From Gordonia sp049847105 (GTDB taxonomy: Bacteria; Actinomycetota; Actinomycetes; Mycobacteriales; Mycobacteriaceae), in the NCBI RefSeq assembly GCF_049847105.1, contig NZ_JBNCNS010000001.1, positions 992,001 to 1,056,000 on the forward strand: a DNA stretch of 64,000 nucleotides, read 5' to 3'. Under the pieces are notes generated by a model. That model was not told where the DNA came from. It saw only the letters and a list, made by a program, of their open reading frames with translations, and ran no database searches. Position 1 is the first letter of the stretch. Each line of letters opens with the position of its first letter. Positions 25,504 to 34,828 of the stretch are shown here, piece after piece. The translations under genes were made by a program, and so were the position numbers.

Positions 25504-28332
25504 ATGACCCAAGACATCCAATTCCTGTTCCTCGGCCTCGGGAATGGCGCGGTGTATGCAGCGCTCGCGCTGGCCCTGGTGTTGACCTACCGGTCGTCAG
25601 GCGTGGTCAACTTTGCCACTGGTGCGATCGCGCTCTACGTCGCCTACACCTACGCATATCTCCGGACCGGGGAGCTGCTGATCCCGATTCCCGGGTTGCC
25701 GAAGACACTTCACCTGGCCGACTCGCTCTCGGTAGCACCCGCCATGGCCATCTCTCTCGTGATCGCGGCAGCGCTCGGTGTTTTCCTGTACTTCGCGGTC
25801 TTCCGATTGCTTCGTACCGCTCCGGCCACGGCGAAGGCGGTGGCATCGATCGCGCTGATGCTCGTCGTCCAGGCGCTCCTCGCCGCTCGCGTCGGGACCA
25901 CGCCAGTGTCCGTCGACGCGATTCTGCCCTCGGATGTGATGACCTTCGGGAGCATCAGGGTGCCCTCCGACCGACTCTGGTTTGCCGTCGTCATCGTCGT
26001 GCTGACCATCCTGCTGATCCTGGCGTTCCGCCTGACCCGGTTCGGTCTCGCCACCCGGGCGGCCGCCGAGTCAGAGACCGGCGCCTTGGTCACCGGACTC
26101 TCGCCAGAACGGATCGCGTACTCCAACTGGGCACTGAGCACCGCAATCGCGGGCCTGTCCGGCATCCTCATCGCGCCCATCGTGCCGTTGATCCCCATCT
26201 CGTACACTCTGTTCATCGTGCCGGCGCTGGCTGCCGCACTGGTCGGCAACTTCAGCTCGGTGGGGGTCGCCGTCGCCGCCGGCCTGGGTATCGGCGTACT
26301 GCAATCCGAGATGACCCATATCCAGTCGACCGTCAGTTGGATGCCGAAGTCGGGTATGGCCGAACTCATCCCGCTCGTCCTCCTGCTGTTGTTCCTCGTG
26401 GTGCGTGGCCGGCCACTGCCGACTCGCGGCGCGTTGATCCAGAACACGCTCGGCACCGCACCGCGGCCGAAGAACCTGCTGCCGGTGACAGCGGTCTGGA
26501 CTGTCATCGGAGCAGCCGGATTGATGTTCACCGCGGGTAGTTATCGAGGCGCGATCATCGCGACATTCATCCTGGCAATCATCGCCCTGTCACAAGTGGT
26601 GGTCACCGGATTCGCGGGTCAGATCTCACTGGCACAGCTCACCCTCGGCGGCGTGGGCGCCTTCATGGTCAGCCGACTCTCGCAGGATTGGGGAATCCCG
26701 TTCCCGATCGCACCGATCCTGGCCGCGCTCGTGGCGACCGTCGTCGGCGTGGTGGTAGGTCTGCCGGCGCTGCGCATTCGCGGCCTTCCGGTCGCCGTCG
26801 TCACGTTGGGCCTCGCAGTCTTCCTCGAGGCCTTCTGGTTCCGCAACAACTCATTCAACGGCGGCGTCAATGGCGCTCACGTCGAACCACCTTCCATCTT
26901 CGGTCTGGACCTGGGCATCGGCGCGGGTGACGACTACCCACGAATTCCGTTCGGTCTGATGTGCCTGCTCGTCCTGGTCGTGATCGGCATCGGGGTGGCC
27001 AAGCTGCGGACGAGTCGACTCGGCGCATCGATGCTCGCGGTCCGCGCCAACGAACGGTCGGCGGCCGCGGCCGGCATCAACGTCTCGCGCACCAAGCTCA
27101 TCGCATTCGCCCTCGGAGCGTTCATCGCTGGTATCGGCGGATCGCTGATGGCCTATCAACAGACGATGGCGGTGCCCGATTCGTTCACCGCCATGGGCGG
27201 TATAGCCATGTTCGCAATCTGCTACCTCGCAGGTGTGACCTGCGTTTCGGGCGGCGTACTCGCCGGTGTGATGGGTGCAGGCGGGGTCATGTTCGTCGTC
27301 CTCGACCGAGTGGCCAACATCGGCGACTACTACGCGGTCATCACCGGCCTGCTGCTGGTGGTAACAGTGATCGCCAACCCAGAGGGCATCATCTCCGACA
27401 TCTACAAACGCCGCGATCAGTTGCGTGCACGATTCCGTACCACCGATGCCGACCGCCCCGACCTGGGGCTCGACATCACTCAGACTGAGGAAGCAGTCCA
27501 GCGCAGCCGACCAGACAGCATCGGCGACGTGATCCTGACCGCAGATGGGATCGGCGTGTCCTACGGGGGGATCACGGCACTCGACGACGTGACCTTCGAC
27601 GTCCGAGAAGGTGAGATCATCGGCCTGATCGGGCCAAACGGTGCAGGCAAGACGACATTCATCGATGCGATCAGCGGTTTTGCCGACGCAAGCGGCGCAG
27701 TGGCACTCGACGGCAAGTCCCTCGACGGCCAGCGCGCTTTCCGACGTAGTCGTGCCGGACTGGGACGGACGTTCCAAGGTATCGAACTCTACGATGACCT
27801 GTCGGTTCGCGAGAATGTCGAAGTCGGCACAACCGCTGCACACCATCATGGTTCGGGCCTTCAACCGCTGGACGACGATCAGATGAATCGGTTGTTCGAG
27901 GTCCTCCACCTGGCCAAGGTGATCGATCGGCCGGTCCGAGAGTTGTCCCAGGGGCAACGGCAGTTGGTGTCGGTCGCCCGTGCGCTGGCCGGCCGGCCGC
28001 GAGTCGTGTTGCTCGATGAGCCCGCCGCAGGTCTCGACAGCAGCGAAAGTCAGTGGCTCGGTGAGCGATTGCGGGCAATCCGGGATGCGGGCACCACCAT
28101 CGTCATGGTCGACCACGACATGGATCTGGTTCTCAACGTGTGCGACCGAATCGTCGTGCTCGATCTGGGCCGTCGGATCGCGGTTGGTACACCCGACGAG
28201 ATCCGTACCGACCCGGTGGTGACCCGCGCGTATCTGGGTGCCACGCACAGCGGGGAGGACAGCGCCAGCGAAGAGGTCGACAGGAACGAATCCAACTCGC
28301 AGGAAGTGAACGGACAGGAGGTGAACGCATGA
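25504..28332 (+). CDS. LivH-LivM-LivG fusion: two permease domains and one ATPase domain
   Basis: A 942-residue fusion of three usually separate subunits of a branched-chain amino acid/hydrophobic acid ABC transporter. Residues about 1-300 are a LivH-type permease with many hydrophobic segments. Residues about 320-640 are a LivM-type permease. A linker rich in charged residues follows. Residues about 675-910 are a LivG-type ATPase with Walker A GPNGAGKTT (about 709), signature LSQGQ (about 814) and Walker B VVLLDEP (about 833). The acidic, asparagine-rich tail ends in an ATGA overlap with the LivF gene. Hydrophobic acids or aromatics fit the context better than amino acids (inference). Confidence 0.94.
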   Translation: MTQDIQFLFLGLGNGAVYAALALALVLTYRSSGVVNFATGAIALYVAYTYAYLRTGELLIPIPGLPKTLHLADSLSVAPAMAISLVIAAALGVFLYFAVFRLLRTAPATAKAVASIALMLVVQALLAARVGTTPVSVDAILPSDVMTFGSIRVPSDRLWFAVVIVVLTILLILAFRLTRFGLATRAAAESETGALVTGLSPERIAYSNWALSTAIAGLSGILIAPIVPLIPISYTLFIVPALAAALVGNFSSVGVAVAAGLGIGVLQSEMTHIQSTVSWMPKSGMAELIPLVLLLLFLVVRGRPLPTRGALIQNTLGTAPRPKNLLPVTAVWTVIGAAGLMFTAGSYRGAIIATFILAIIALSQVVVTGFAGQISLAQLTLGGVGAFMVSRLSQDWGIPFPIAPILAALVATVVGVVVGLPALRIRGLPVAVVTLGLAVFLEAFWFRNNSFNGGVNGAHVEPPSIFGLDLGIGAGDDYPRIPFGLMCLLVLVVIGIGVAKLRTSRLGASMLAVRANERSAAAAGINVSRTKLIAFALGAFIAGIGGSLMAYQQTMAVPDSFTAMGGIAMFAICYLAGVTCVSGGVLAGVMGAGGVMFVVLDRVANIGDYYAVITGLLLVVTVIANPEGIISDIYKRRDQLRARFRTTDADRPDLGLDITQTEEAVQRSRPDSIGDVILTADGIGVSYGGITALDDVTFDVREGEIIGLIGPNGAGKTTFIDAISGFADASGAVALDGKSLDGQRAFRRSRAGLGRTFQGIELYDDLSVRENVEVGTTAAHHHGSGLQPLDDDQMNRLFEVLHLAKVIDRPVRELSQGQRQLVSVARALAGRPRVVLLDEPAAGLDSSESQWLGERLRAIRDAGTTIVMVDHDMDLVLNVCDRIVVLDLGRRIAVGTPDEIRTDPVVTRAYLGATHSGEDSASEEVDRNESNSQEVNGQEVNA

Positions 28333-29096
28333 CCACGATGTTGAGCTGCCAGAAGGTCCATGCCGGATACGCGAAGGACCGCCCATGTGTGCGCGACTTC
28401 GACATCGACATCGCCGCCGGCGAGGTGGTGACGCTGCTGGGCCCGAACGGGGCTGGAAAGACCACCACACTGCTGACCCTGTCAGGCCTCTTGCCCAGTC
28501 TCGACGGCACCGTCACGGTCGACGGCACCGTGATCAAGGCAGGAAATGCGCGAGCGGCCGCACGCGCCGGACTCGTGCTCGTGCCGGACAACCGCGCACT
28601 GTTCACCAGCCTGACCGTCGAAGAGAACCTCCGGCTCGCGGTGAAAGCTCGCCGCAGGTGGGCGCAGGAGCGAGATGCGGTCCTGGACTACTTTCCACGA
28701 CTCGCCGAGCGCCTCAAAGTGGCCGCGGGAGCCTTGTCCGGTGGAGAACAGCAGATGCTCGCGATCGGTCGCGCCTTGGCCCAACACCCCAAGGTCTTGC
28801 TCATCGATGAACTCAGCATGGGTCTGGCACCGGTCATCGTCGAACGCCTGCTACCGGTCATCCGGCGGGTCGCCGACGATACCGGCAGCGCCGTGGTGCT
28901 GGTCGAGCAGCATGTGCAGCTTGCGTTGGAGATTGCTGACACGGCTGTCGTTCTGCGACACGGGAACATCGTGCTCGAGGGAGACGGGAGGGAGCTCGCG
29001 AAAAACCCCGGGTTGATCGAGGATGCCTATCTCGGGGCCGGCGAAGGTCATCACCCAGACGCCGCCCAGTCGGGGGCCGCCGACACCGTGGCATGA
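28329..29096 (+). CDS. LivF-type ABC transporter ATPase
   Basis: A 255-residue ATPase with Walker A GPNGAGKTT, signature LSGGEQ, Walker B VLLIDELS and the switch histidine in LVEQHV. Its ATG overlaps the stop of the permease fusion (ATGA), so translation is coupled. It pairs with the ATPase domain of the fusion to power uptake. Confidence 0.95.
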   Translation: MTTMLSCQKVHAGYAKDRPCVRDFDIDIAAGEVVTLLGPNGAGKTTTLLTLSGLLPSLDGTVTVDGTVIKAGNARAAARAGLVLVPDNRALFTSLTVEENLRLAVKARRRWAQERDAVLDYFPRLAERLKVAAGALSGGEQQMLAIGRALAQHPKVLLIDELSMGLAPVIVERLLPVIRRVADDTGSAVVLVEQHVQLALEIADTAVVLRHGNIVLEGDGRELAKNPGLIEDAYLGAGEGHHPDAAQSGAADTVA

Positions 29097-29146
29097 GGCC
29101 ATCCGCACCGTAACGGCGGTGCATCAGAATCTCCTGCGGCCCACAC

Positions 29147-29168
29147 CGGCTTTTGGCGACAAAAGCCG
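29147..29168. terminator. hairpin between LivF and binding protein 3
   Basis: CGGCTTTTG and CAAAAGCCG form a 9-bp stem around GCGA. It lies 50 bp past the LivF stop and 115 bp before the next gene, so it may end the transporter transcript or reduce read-through into binding protein 3. Confidence 0.55.
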
Positions 29169-29282
29169 CAGACCATTGATCGATGACGTGGCGAACGAGC
29201 GTATTTCGCGAATGATGCTTATGAGATGGCGACACGAAGTTCAGAATCAGCCAAGCCTCGACAGAGGCGAAAGGATTTTGCC

Positions 29283-30530
29283 ATGAAGCTCTTTCGCGGG
29301 ATCACCTCTCCATGGGTGATAGCAATTGCCGCCTCCGCGGCAGTGATGACAGCCGCCACTGCGTGCGGGTCGGATTCCTCTGACAGCGCAGGCACGGCCA
29401 CCAGCGCCGCAGTGCCCTCCGACGCATTCCCCGGCAAGGCGGCGAGCGGTGCGCCCGTGCGCATCGGACTCATCAACAACGAAGGTGGCCAAGCAATCTC
29501 GCAACCCGAGAATCGGGAGGCCGCCGAGGCCACGGCGAAGTACGCCAACGAGAATCTCGGTGGGATCGCGGGTCGCCCGATCGAGCTGGTGGTGTGCAAG
29601 GAGCAAGAAGACCCGGTTTCTGCGCGCAATTGTGCCAATCAGATGGTCGAGCAGAAGGTTGCGGCCGTCGTCGTCACCAGCACCGGCCTCGGCAATATCA
29701 TTGCCCCGATCGTCACCTCTGCCGGAATCCCCTATGCCACAGCACTTGCGGGCAGCCAGGCCGAGACCAGCAGCGACAACGCGTACGTGTGGACCGCCGG
29801 TAGCAGCACCTCTCAGGTCATGGCCAACTATGCGAAGAAGGAGGGCATGAAATCGGTTGTCGCGTACTCGATCGACAGTCCCGCGGCTACCGGATCGCTA
29901 CAGATGATCGGCGCACCAGCCTTCAAGGCCGCCGGGATCGACTTCAAGGTCATCCCCATCCCCTTCGGCTCACCAGACGCCACACCGCAGGTCAGCTCGG
30001 GCCTGGATGCCAATCCCGACGGTGTCATCGTGTACGGCGAATCGACGGTCTGCACCTCGGTCATGAAGTCGCTCGCCACTCTGGGTTCGACCGCGACGAT
30101 CATGACTCCACAAGCATGTGCGGCTCAGGATGTCGTACAAGGCGTCGGTGCCGGAAAACTCGAAGGACTCAAGGTGTTCAGCAATGCTGACACCACCTCC
30201 GACGACCCGGAGAGCGCTTTGTTCCGCGCCGTCATGCAGAAGTACGCGCCGAACACGTCGACCGTGGGTTACGCGGTCACCGGTTACCAGGGTGTGCTGG
30301 GCCTCGTGCGCGCGACCAATGGACTCACCGGCGAGGTGAATCCGACATCGGTGGGTGACGCGATCAAGCAGGCACAGAGCGTGGTCCTGCCGGCGGGCGA
30401 CGGAATCACTTTCACCTGCGACGGCAACCAGGTACCGGGTATGAAGTCGGTGTGCGGGAACGAATTGATCGTGCTGACGATGAAGGACGGCAAGTTGACC
30501 GAGCCCAGCACGGTCCCTCTCTCCGCCTGA
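29283..30530 (+). CDS. ABC transporter substrate-binding lipoprotein (LivK-like), paralogue 3
   Basis: A 415-residue binding protein with a signal peptide ending in the lipobox ATAC. It is closest to paralogue 1: SAAVPSDAFPGKAASG, RIGLINNEGG, IAGRPIELVVCK and the C-terminal IVLTMKDGKL stretches correspond almost residue for residue. ATG at 29283 has AAAGG before it; an ATG at 29226 would add 19 hydrophilic residues in front of the signal peptide and was rejected. It follows the LivF gene and is closed by a strong terminator. Confidence 0.93.
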   Translation: MKLFRGITSPWVIAIAASAAVMTAATACGSDSSDSAGTATSAAVPSDAFPGKAASGAPVRIGLINNEGGQAISQPENREAAEATAKYANENLGGIAGRPIELVVCKEQEDPVSARNCANQMVEQKVAAVVVTSTGLGNIIAPIVTSAGIPYATALAGSQAETSSDNAYVWTAGSSTSQVMANYAKKEGMKSVVAYSIDSPAATGSLQMIGAPAFKAAGIDFKVIPIPFGSPDATPQVSSGLDANPDGVIVYGESTVCTSVMKSLATLGSTATIMTPQACAAQDVVQGVGAGKLEGLKVFSNADTTSDDPESALFRAVMQKYAPNTSTVGYAVTGYQGVLGLVRATNGLTGEVNPTSVGDAIKQAQSVVLPAGDGITFTCDGNQVPGMKSVCGNELIVLTMKDGKLTEPSTVPLSA

Positions 30531-30562
30531 TACGGCGGTCGACACCGTTCGACGATCTGCAT

Positions 30563-30605
30563 CGAGAAGCCCTCTGCCGTCAGCCTGATGGCAGAGGGCT
30601 TCTCG
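30563..30605. terminator. intrinsic terminator after binding protein 3
   Basis: CGAGAAGCCCTCTGCC (30563-30578) pairs perfectly over 16 bp with GGCAGAGGGCTTCTCG (30590-30605) around an 11-base loop, 33 bp after the stop codon. Confidence 0.85.
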
Positions 30606-30690
30606 TTGCAGCACGGGCTGTTCCGAATCGGATCACGGACAACTCAGGTACCATCGAGGCGGATGATCCTCGTCGTTCGGGAGTGAGACC

Positions 30691-31248
30691 TTGACCGCCA
30701 CTGCGCTTGATCCACACACTGCCCTCGTACTGATAGATCTGCAGAGCGGAACCCTCGGCCGTGGCCTGGTGCATCAACCGGCCGACATCGTCGCCCGTTC
30801 CGTCGCTCTGGCAAATGCCTTCGGCGAAAACGATATGCCGATAGTCGTCGTGCGAGCGACCGGTACGCCACCCGGCCGGACCGAGTACTCGGCTTCGATG
30901 CCCGCCACGTTTCCGGCCGAGTTCGCCGAACTCCATCCCGACGTAGATGCCCTCGATGCCGCAGTACGCGTGGATAAATCCAGCTGGGGCGCATTCGTCG
31001 GCACAGACCTCCACGGCGAATTGTCAGCACGCGGCATCACCCAGGTCGTCCTTGCCGGTGTCGCCACCAGCTTTGGAGTGGAATCCAGCGCACGTGAAGC
31101 CTATGACCTCGGCTATCACGTAACGATTGTGCTCGATGCCATCAGCGACTCGCAGTCCGCATCACACGACCATGTGGTGTCATCAGTGTTTCCCGCGCTG
31201 GCCGAGCTCGCCACGACTGCCGAAGTCCTTTCGTTACTGGACGAGTAG
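30691..31248 (+). CDS. isochorismatase-fold hydrolase without the nucleophilic cysteine
   Basis: A 185-residue isochorismatase-like protein. LVLIDLQ (Asp16) and VDKSSWGAF supply the Asp and Lys of the family. In cysteine hydrolases such as nicotinamidase the nucleophile lies in a TDxCV segment; here that segment is ATSFGVESSAR, with Gly at the Cys place, as in PhzD/isochorismatase-type members. It therefore probably does not hydrolyse amides through a thioester. The start is TTG with GGGAG upstream. It is preceded by the terminator of the transport operon, so it has its own promoter. Confidence 0.88.
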   Translation: MTATALDPHTALVLIDLQSGTLGRGLVHQPADIVARSVALANAFGENDMPIVVVRATGTPPGRTEYSASMPATFPAEFAELHPDVDALDAAVRVDKSSWGAFVGTDLHGELSARGITQVVLAGVATSFGVESSAREAYDLGYHVTIVLDAISDSQSASHDHVVSSVFPALAELATTAEVLSLLDE

Positions 31249-31482
31249 CGCTCGCGAGGTCGCCGGCAAGCGGTCCGACGTTGATACGATGTCCGCCCGT
31301 GTCACGACGTCGTAGCGTGCCGTCCGAAGTTCGATCCCACTCAACGGAATCACCTCACGGGATGCGACGACGCCATTCCGTACGCTCAGATTCGAGTAAG
31401 ACTTCGGAATGAACCTCGGGAACCCCGGCCGCGCAGGCAATGCGGAGATCGCCCCGAACGCCGGATCGAGTGGAGGCGACGG

Positions 31483-31956
31483 ATGACAACTACCACACAC
31501 GAGCTTCAGGCGACCGCGACTCGCCTCAGTGTCGACTACGCGTACGCCATCGACGCCCGCGACTGGGATCTCTTCGCCAGCGTGTTCACCGATGACGTTG
31601 TCGTCGAGTACAAGGGCATGCCCGAGATCCGTGGCATCACCCAGTGGCTGGACTACTTCATCCCGTTTCATGACGAATGCACCTGGACGTCGCACGTGAT
31701 GACGAATCACCGCTCAGGGCAAGGTCCAGACGGCGCGTGGGCCATCTGCTACGGCGACGTCCGGTGGCTGCACCGCCGAGATGAGAATCGGCTCAACCAC
31801 GCACTGAATGTCTATCGTGATGAGTTGAGATACGAGGGCAACACGTGGCGGATCGCCCGCCGACGAATGGATGTCGTCCTGTCGGACGCGGCCGACATCA
31901 CATCCGCAGGTATCCATCTCCCGGCATCCATGCACGGCATTGCCACCGGCAGCTGA
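31483..31956 (+). CDS. SnoaL-like (NTF2-fold) protein
   Basis: A 157-residue alpha+beta cone protein of the SnoaL-like/ring-hydroxylating beta-subunit-like group. It opens with a helix and RDWDLFASVFTDDVVVEY, the standard family signature, and has HVMTNHRSG and ALNVYRDELRYEGNTWRIARRR as later strands. Members are isomerases, cyclases or dehydratases of ketone and steroid-like substrates, or small oxygenase subunits. GGAGG precedes the ATG. It lies 190 bp before a mycofactocin-type SDR. Confidence 0.85.
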   Translation: MTTTTHELQATATRLSVDYAYAIDARDWDLFASVFTDDVVVEYKGMPEIRGITQWLDYFIPFHDECTWTSHVMTNHRSGQGPDGAWAICYGDVRWLHRRDENRLNHALNVYRDELRYEGNTWRIARRRMDVVLSDAADITSAGIHLPASMHGIATGS

Positions 31957-32145
31957 CACGAAGCGACTTTTCGGCGAGAGATGTCGCATCGCAATCACCG
32001 GTGTCGATCACCTCCGCGACACGCACGACACAACCAGCGCCCAGCAACAGTAGAGCAGCACCTGCGGGTGTGCCCGAGGCCCTAAGCGCCGATGGGATCG
32101 ATGTGGGCGAACTCGCATCGCCCACCTACGAAGGAGATACACGCT

Positions 32146-33036
32146 ATGACCGAACCGAACGCCGCCCCCTCGATCCCTGGACCAGCCGCCATTGCGACGG
32201 TTCCCGAGGCGCCGATTCCAGACACTCCCACCGCACGCCGCTTCGTCGACAAGGTCGTGCTGATCACCGGCGCGGCCCGGGGACAAGGTCGGGCCGAGGC
32301 GGTCCGGTTTGCCGCCGAAGGCGCCGATATCATCGCCATCGACATCTGCGCGGACCTGCCCACGACAGAGTATGCCGGTTCCACACCCGCCGACCTCGCC
32401 GAGACCGCCGAGTTGGTGAAACGCCACGGCCGTCGAATCATCACGTCGATCACCGATATCACTGATTTCGCGGCTCTGAAGGCGGCGGTGGACGACGGCG
32501 TCGAGCAGCTCGGACGTCTCGACGTGGTGATCGCAAACGCAGGGATGACGACAGCGTCTCTGTCGTGGGAGATCGACCTCGATCATTGGCATGCCACCAT
32601 CGACAACAACCTCCATGGCGCGTTCTATACCGCGAAGACAACGGTGCCGATCCTCATCGAGCAAGGACTCGGCGGCGCCATTGTGTTCACCAGCTCTGTG
32701 GCGGGCCTCAAAGGCCTGCCGTTGCTTGCCGATTACGCGGCCGCGAAACACGGTGTCACCGGATTGGCCAAGACGCTCGCCAACGAGCTCGCCACCTATC
32801 GCATCCGGGTCAATACCGTGCATCCGCACGGCGTCGCCACCGACCTCACGGTTCCGGAGCTGCACGGCAAGCTTGCCGCCCGACAGGACCTCGGCCTGCT
32901 GTACATGGGGAGCCTGCCGGACGAAACGAGCGAGTCCGAAGATATCGCCGCCGCCGTTGCTTGGATCGCCTCCAATGAGGCGCGCCACGTCACCGGCATC
33001 CAACTGCCCGTGGACCTCGGCAGGACGAATCGGTGA
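32146..33036 (+). CDS. mycofactocin-type short-chain dehydrogenase
   Basis: A 296-residue SDR with TGAARGQG (41-48), AEGADIIAIDICADLP, ANAG and the active-site YAAAK. The RGQGR turn and ADIIAIDIC insertion are hallmarks of the SDR branch that keeps NAD tightly bound and passes electrons to mycofactocin. Such enzymes oxidise alcohols in mycobacteria and rhodococci. The N-terminal 30 residues (proline- and alanine-rich) are extra. GAAGGAG precedes the ATG at 32146. No mycofactocin biosynthesis genes are in the window. Confidence 0.92.
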   Translation: MTEPNAAPSIPGPAAIATVPEAPIPDTPTARRFVDKVVLITGAARGQGRAEAVRFAAEGADIIAIDICADLPTTEYAGSTPADLAETAELVKRHGRRIITSITDITDFAALKAAVDDGVEQLGRLDVVIANAGMTTASLSWEIDLDHWHATIDNNLHGAFYTAKTTVPILIEQGLGGAIVFTSSVAGLKGLPLLADYAAAKHGVTGLAKTLANELATYRIRVNTVHPHGVATDLTVPELHGKLAARQDLGLLYMGSLPDETSESEDIAAAVAWIASNEARHVTGIQLPVDLGRTNR

Positions 33037-33194
33037 TGCCTGCGCCGGGATTGCGCAGAACGCAAGCCCGATGAGATGGCGTGTGGTTCGCTGTCGCGCC
33101 AATCGGCAGCGAACCACAATCGCCAACACACTGTGACAACCCAGCCAGAAGGCGCCGCGTCGACAGGCGCGATCTGAGGAAGAAGCCGGTACGC

Positions 33195-34712
33195 GTGAAC
33201 CTGACAGCACTCGCTCGGACGCTCGGCGACAAGCCCGCTGTGATCATGGCCGACAGCGGTGAAGCGTTGTCTTACCGTGAACTCGAGAGCCAGTCCAATC
33301 AGATCGCGCACCTCTTCCGCCGCCTCGGGTTGCAGCCGGGCGATCATGTCGCCGTCCTGGTGGAGAACTGCCTGGACTATTTCCCCATCGTGTGGGCGGC
33401 ACAACGTGCCGGCCTGTTCTACACTCCGGTCAACTGGCACCTCGGCGACGAGGAGGCCATTTACATCGTAGACAACTGCAACGCCCAGGTCTTGCTTCAT
33501 TCGGCATCCCTCAACGGCGATGCCATCGCTGATTCCGTCGCCGGAGTGAAGAACCGATTCGTAGTCGGCGAGACCACCGGATCTGCGGGCGAGCGCCTCT
33601 CCGACGCACTCCTCGGCTTGCCATCGACACCCATCGACGACGAGACCGAGGGCTACTACATGTTCTACTCGTCCGGAACCACGGGCAGACCCAAGGGCAT
33701 ACTTCCGACGCGCGATCGACACGCGTTCGGCACCGGCCTGCCAATCGATCACCGCATGAGTACCCGCTTCAGGTTCGGCTCTGACACAGTCTTTCTCAGC
33801 ACTGGGCCCCTGTATCACGCAGCGCCCCTCGGATGGGTTATGGGCACGATCCGGAACGGCGGCACGGCGATCGTGACGCGGAAGTTCGCTGCCGAGTCGG
33901 CATTGCGCGCCATCGCGACCCATCGGGTCACGCACGCGATGTTCGTGCCGACGATGTTTGTGCGAATGCTCAAACTTGATCCGGACACACGCCTCGGAGT
34001 CGACGTGAGCAGTCTGGAACTGGTCATTCACTCGGCGGCCCCGTGTCCCGACAGCGTCAAGCGCGCGATGATCGACTGGTTCGGCCCCAAGATCACCGAA
34101 TTCTACGGCGCCAGCGAGGGAACCGGCTTCTTCATGATCGACAGCCAGGAGTGGTTGGCTCACCCGGGGTCCGTCGGACGCCCGTTGCTGGGGTCGGTAC
34201 ACATTTGCAACGACGAGGGGCGCGAACTGCCCACCGGTGAGACCGGCACGGTGTGGTTCGACGGTGTCGGCCGGTTCGAATACCATCGTGACGCCCAGCG
34301 CACCGCGGACGCATTCGATCATCGCGGCTGGACAACACTGGGCGACCTTGGCCATGTCGATGATCAGGGTTATCTCTATCTGTCGTCTCGCCGGACGGAC
34401 CTGATCATTTCCGGTGGGGTCAACATCTATCCGACAGAAGTCGAGGATGTGCTGATCGAACACGAGGCCATCGTGGACGTCGCGGTCATCGGGCGGCCGG
34501 ACCCCGACATGGGACAGGTCGTCCATGCACTCGTGACCCCGGTCCACAGCAGAGTCGTCGGTCCCGGACTCGAAGCCGACATACTCGCTTTCTGCCGCTC
34601 GCGCCTCGCATCCTTCAAGTGCCCTCGCACACTGAGTTTCGGCGACGTACCGCGGCTGCCGAGTGGCAAGATTCTGCGCCGCCAACTCATGGGCGCCGCC
34701 GCCGGGGACTGA
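33195..34712 (+). CDS. acyl-CoA synthetase (AMP-forming)
   Basis: A 505-residue ANL-superfamily ligase. The phosphate-binding loop is YYMFYSSGTTGRPKG, the adenine segment is EFYGASEGTG, GWTTLGDLGHVD marks the A7-A8 hinge, and Lys in SGKILRRQL is the C-terminal catalytic lysine. It activates a carboxylic acid as its CoA thioester. GTG at 33195 was chosen because the family fold begins there (LTALARTLGDKPAV); GAGGAAG lies somewhat upstream. It follows the SDR gene by about 160 bp. Confidence 0.92.
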   Translation: MNLTALARTLGDKPAVIMADSGEALSYRELESQSNQIAHLFRRLGLQPGDHVAVLVENCLDYFPIVWAAQRAGLFYTPVNWHLGDEEAIYIVDNCNAQVLLHSASLNGDAIADSVAGVKNRFVVGETTGSAGERLSDALLGLPSTPIDDETEGYYMFYSSGTTGRPKGILPTRDRHAFGTGLPIDHRMSTRFRFGSDTVFLSTGPLYHAAPLGWVMGTIRNGGTAIVTRKFAAESALRAIATHRVTHAMFVPTMFVRMLKLDPDTRLGVDVSSLELVIHSAAPCPDSVKRAMIDWFGPKITEFYGASEGTGFFMIDSQEWLAHPGSVGRPLLGSVHICNDEGRELPTGETGTVWFDGVGRFEYHRDAQRTADAFDHRGWTTLGDLGHVDDQGYLYLSSRRTDLIISGGVNIYPTEVEDVLIEHEAIVDVAVIGRPDPDMGQVVHALVTPVHSRVVGPGLEADILAFCRSRLASFKCPRTLSFGDVPRLPSGKILRRQLMGAAAGD

Positions 34713-34828
34713 CCTCTCCGGCTACACCGGCTCAGAAGAGCCGTATCGGGGTCGTGCTCGTCCGTGATCTCGAGGACCTCGATCGCACCCGCTATCGCGG
34801 CACCCCCGCGGCGCTCACCGCAGGTCGC

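Noticed and set aside
26851..28470. 539-codon open frame on the minus strand
   Set aside because: Antisense to the LivM/LivG part of the transporter fusion; no motifs.
32796..34685. 629-codon open frame on the minus strand
   Set aside because: It lies antisense to the acyl-CoA synthetase and SDR genes, which have clear family motifs. Long antisense frames are expected in GC-rich DNA, and the translation has no recognisable domain.
34728..34743. CGGCTC/GAGCCG hairpin between convergent genes
   Set aside because: Only 6 bp of stem without a U tract; too weak to call a terminator.
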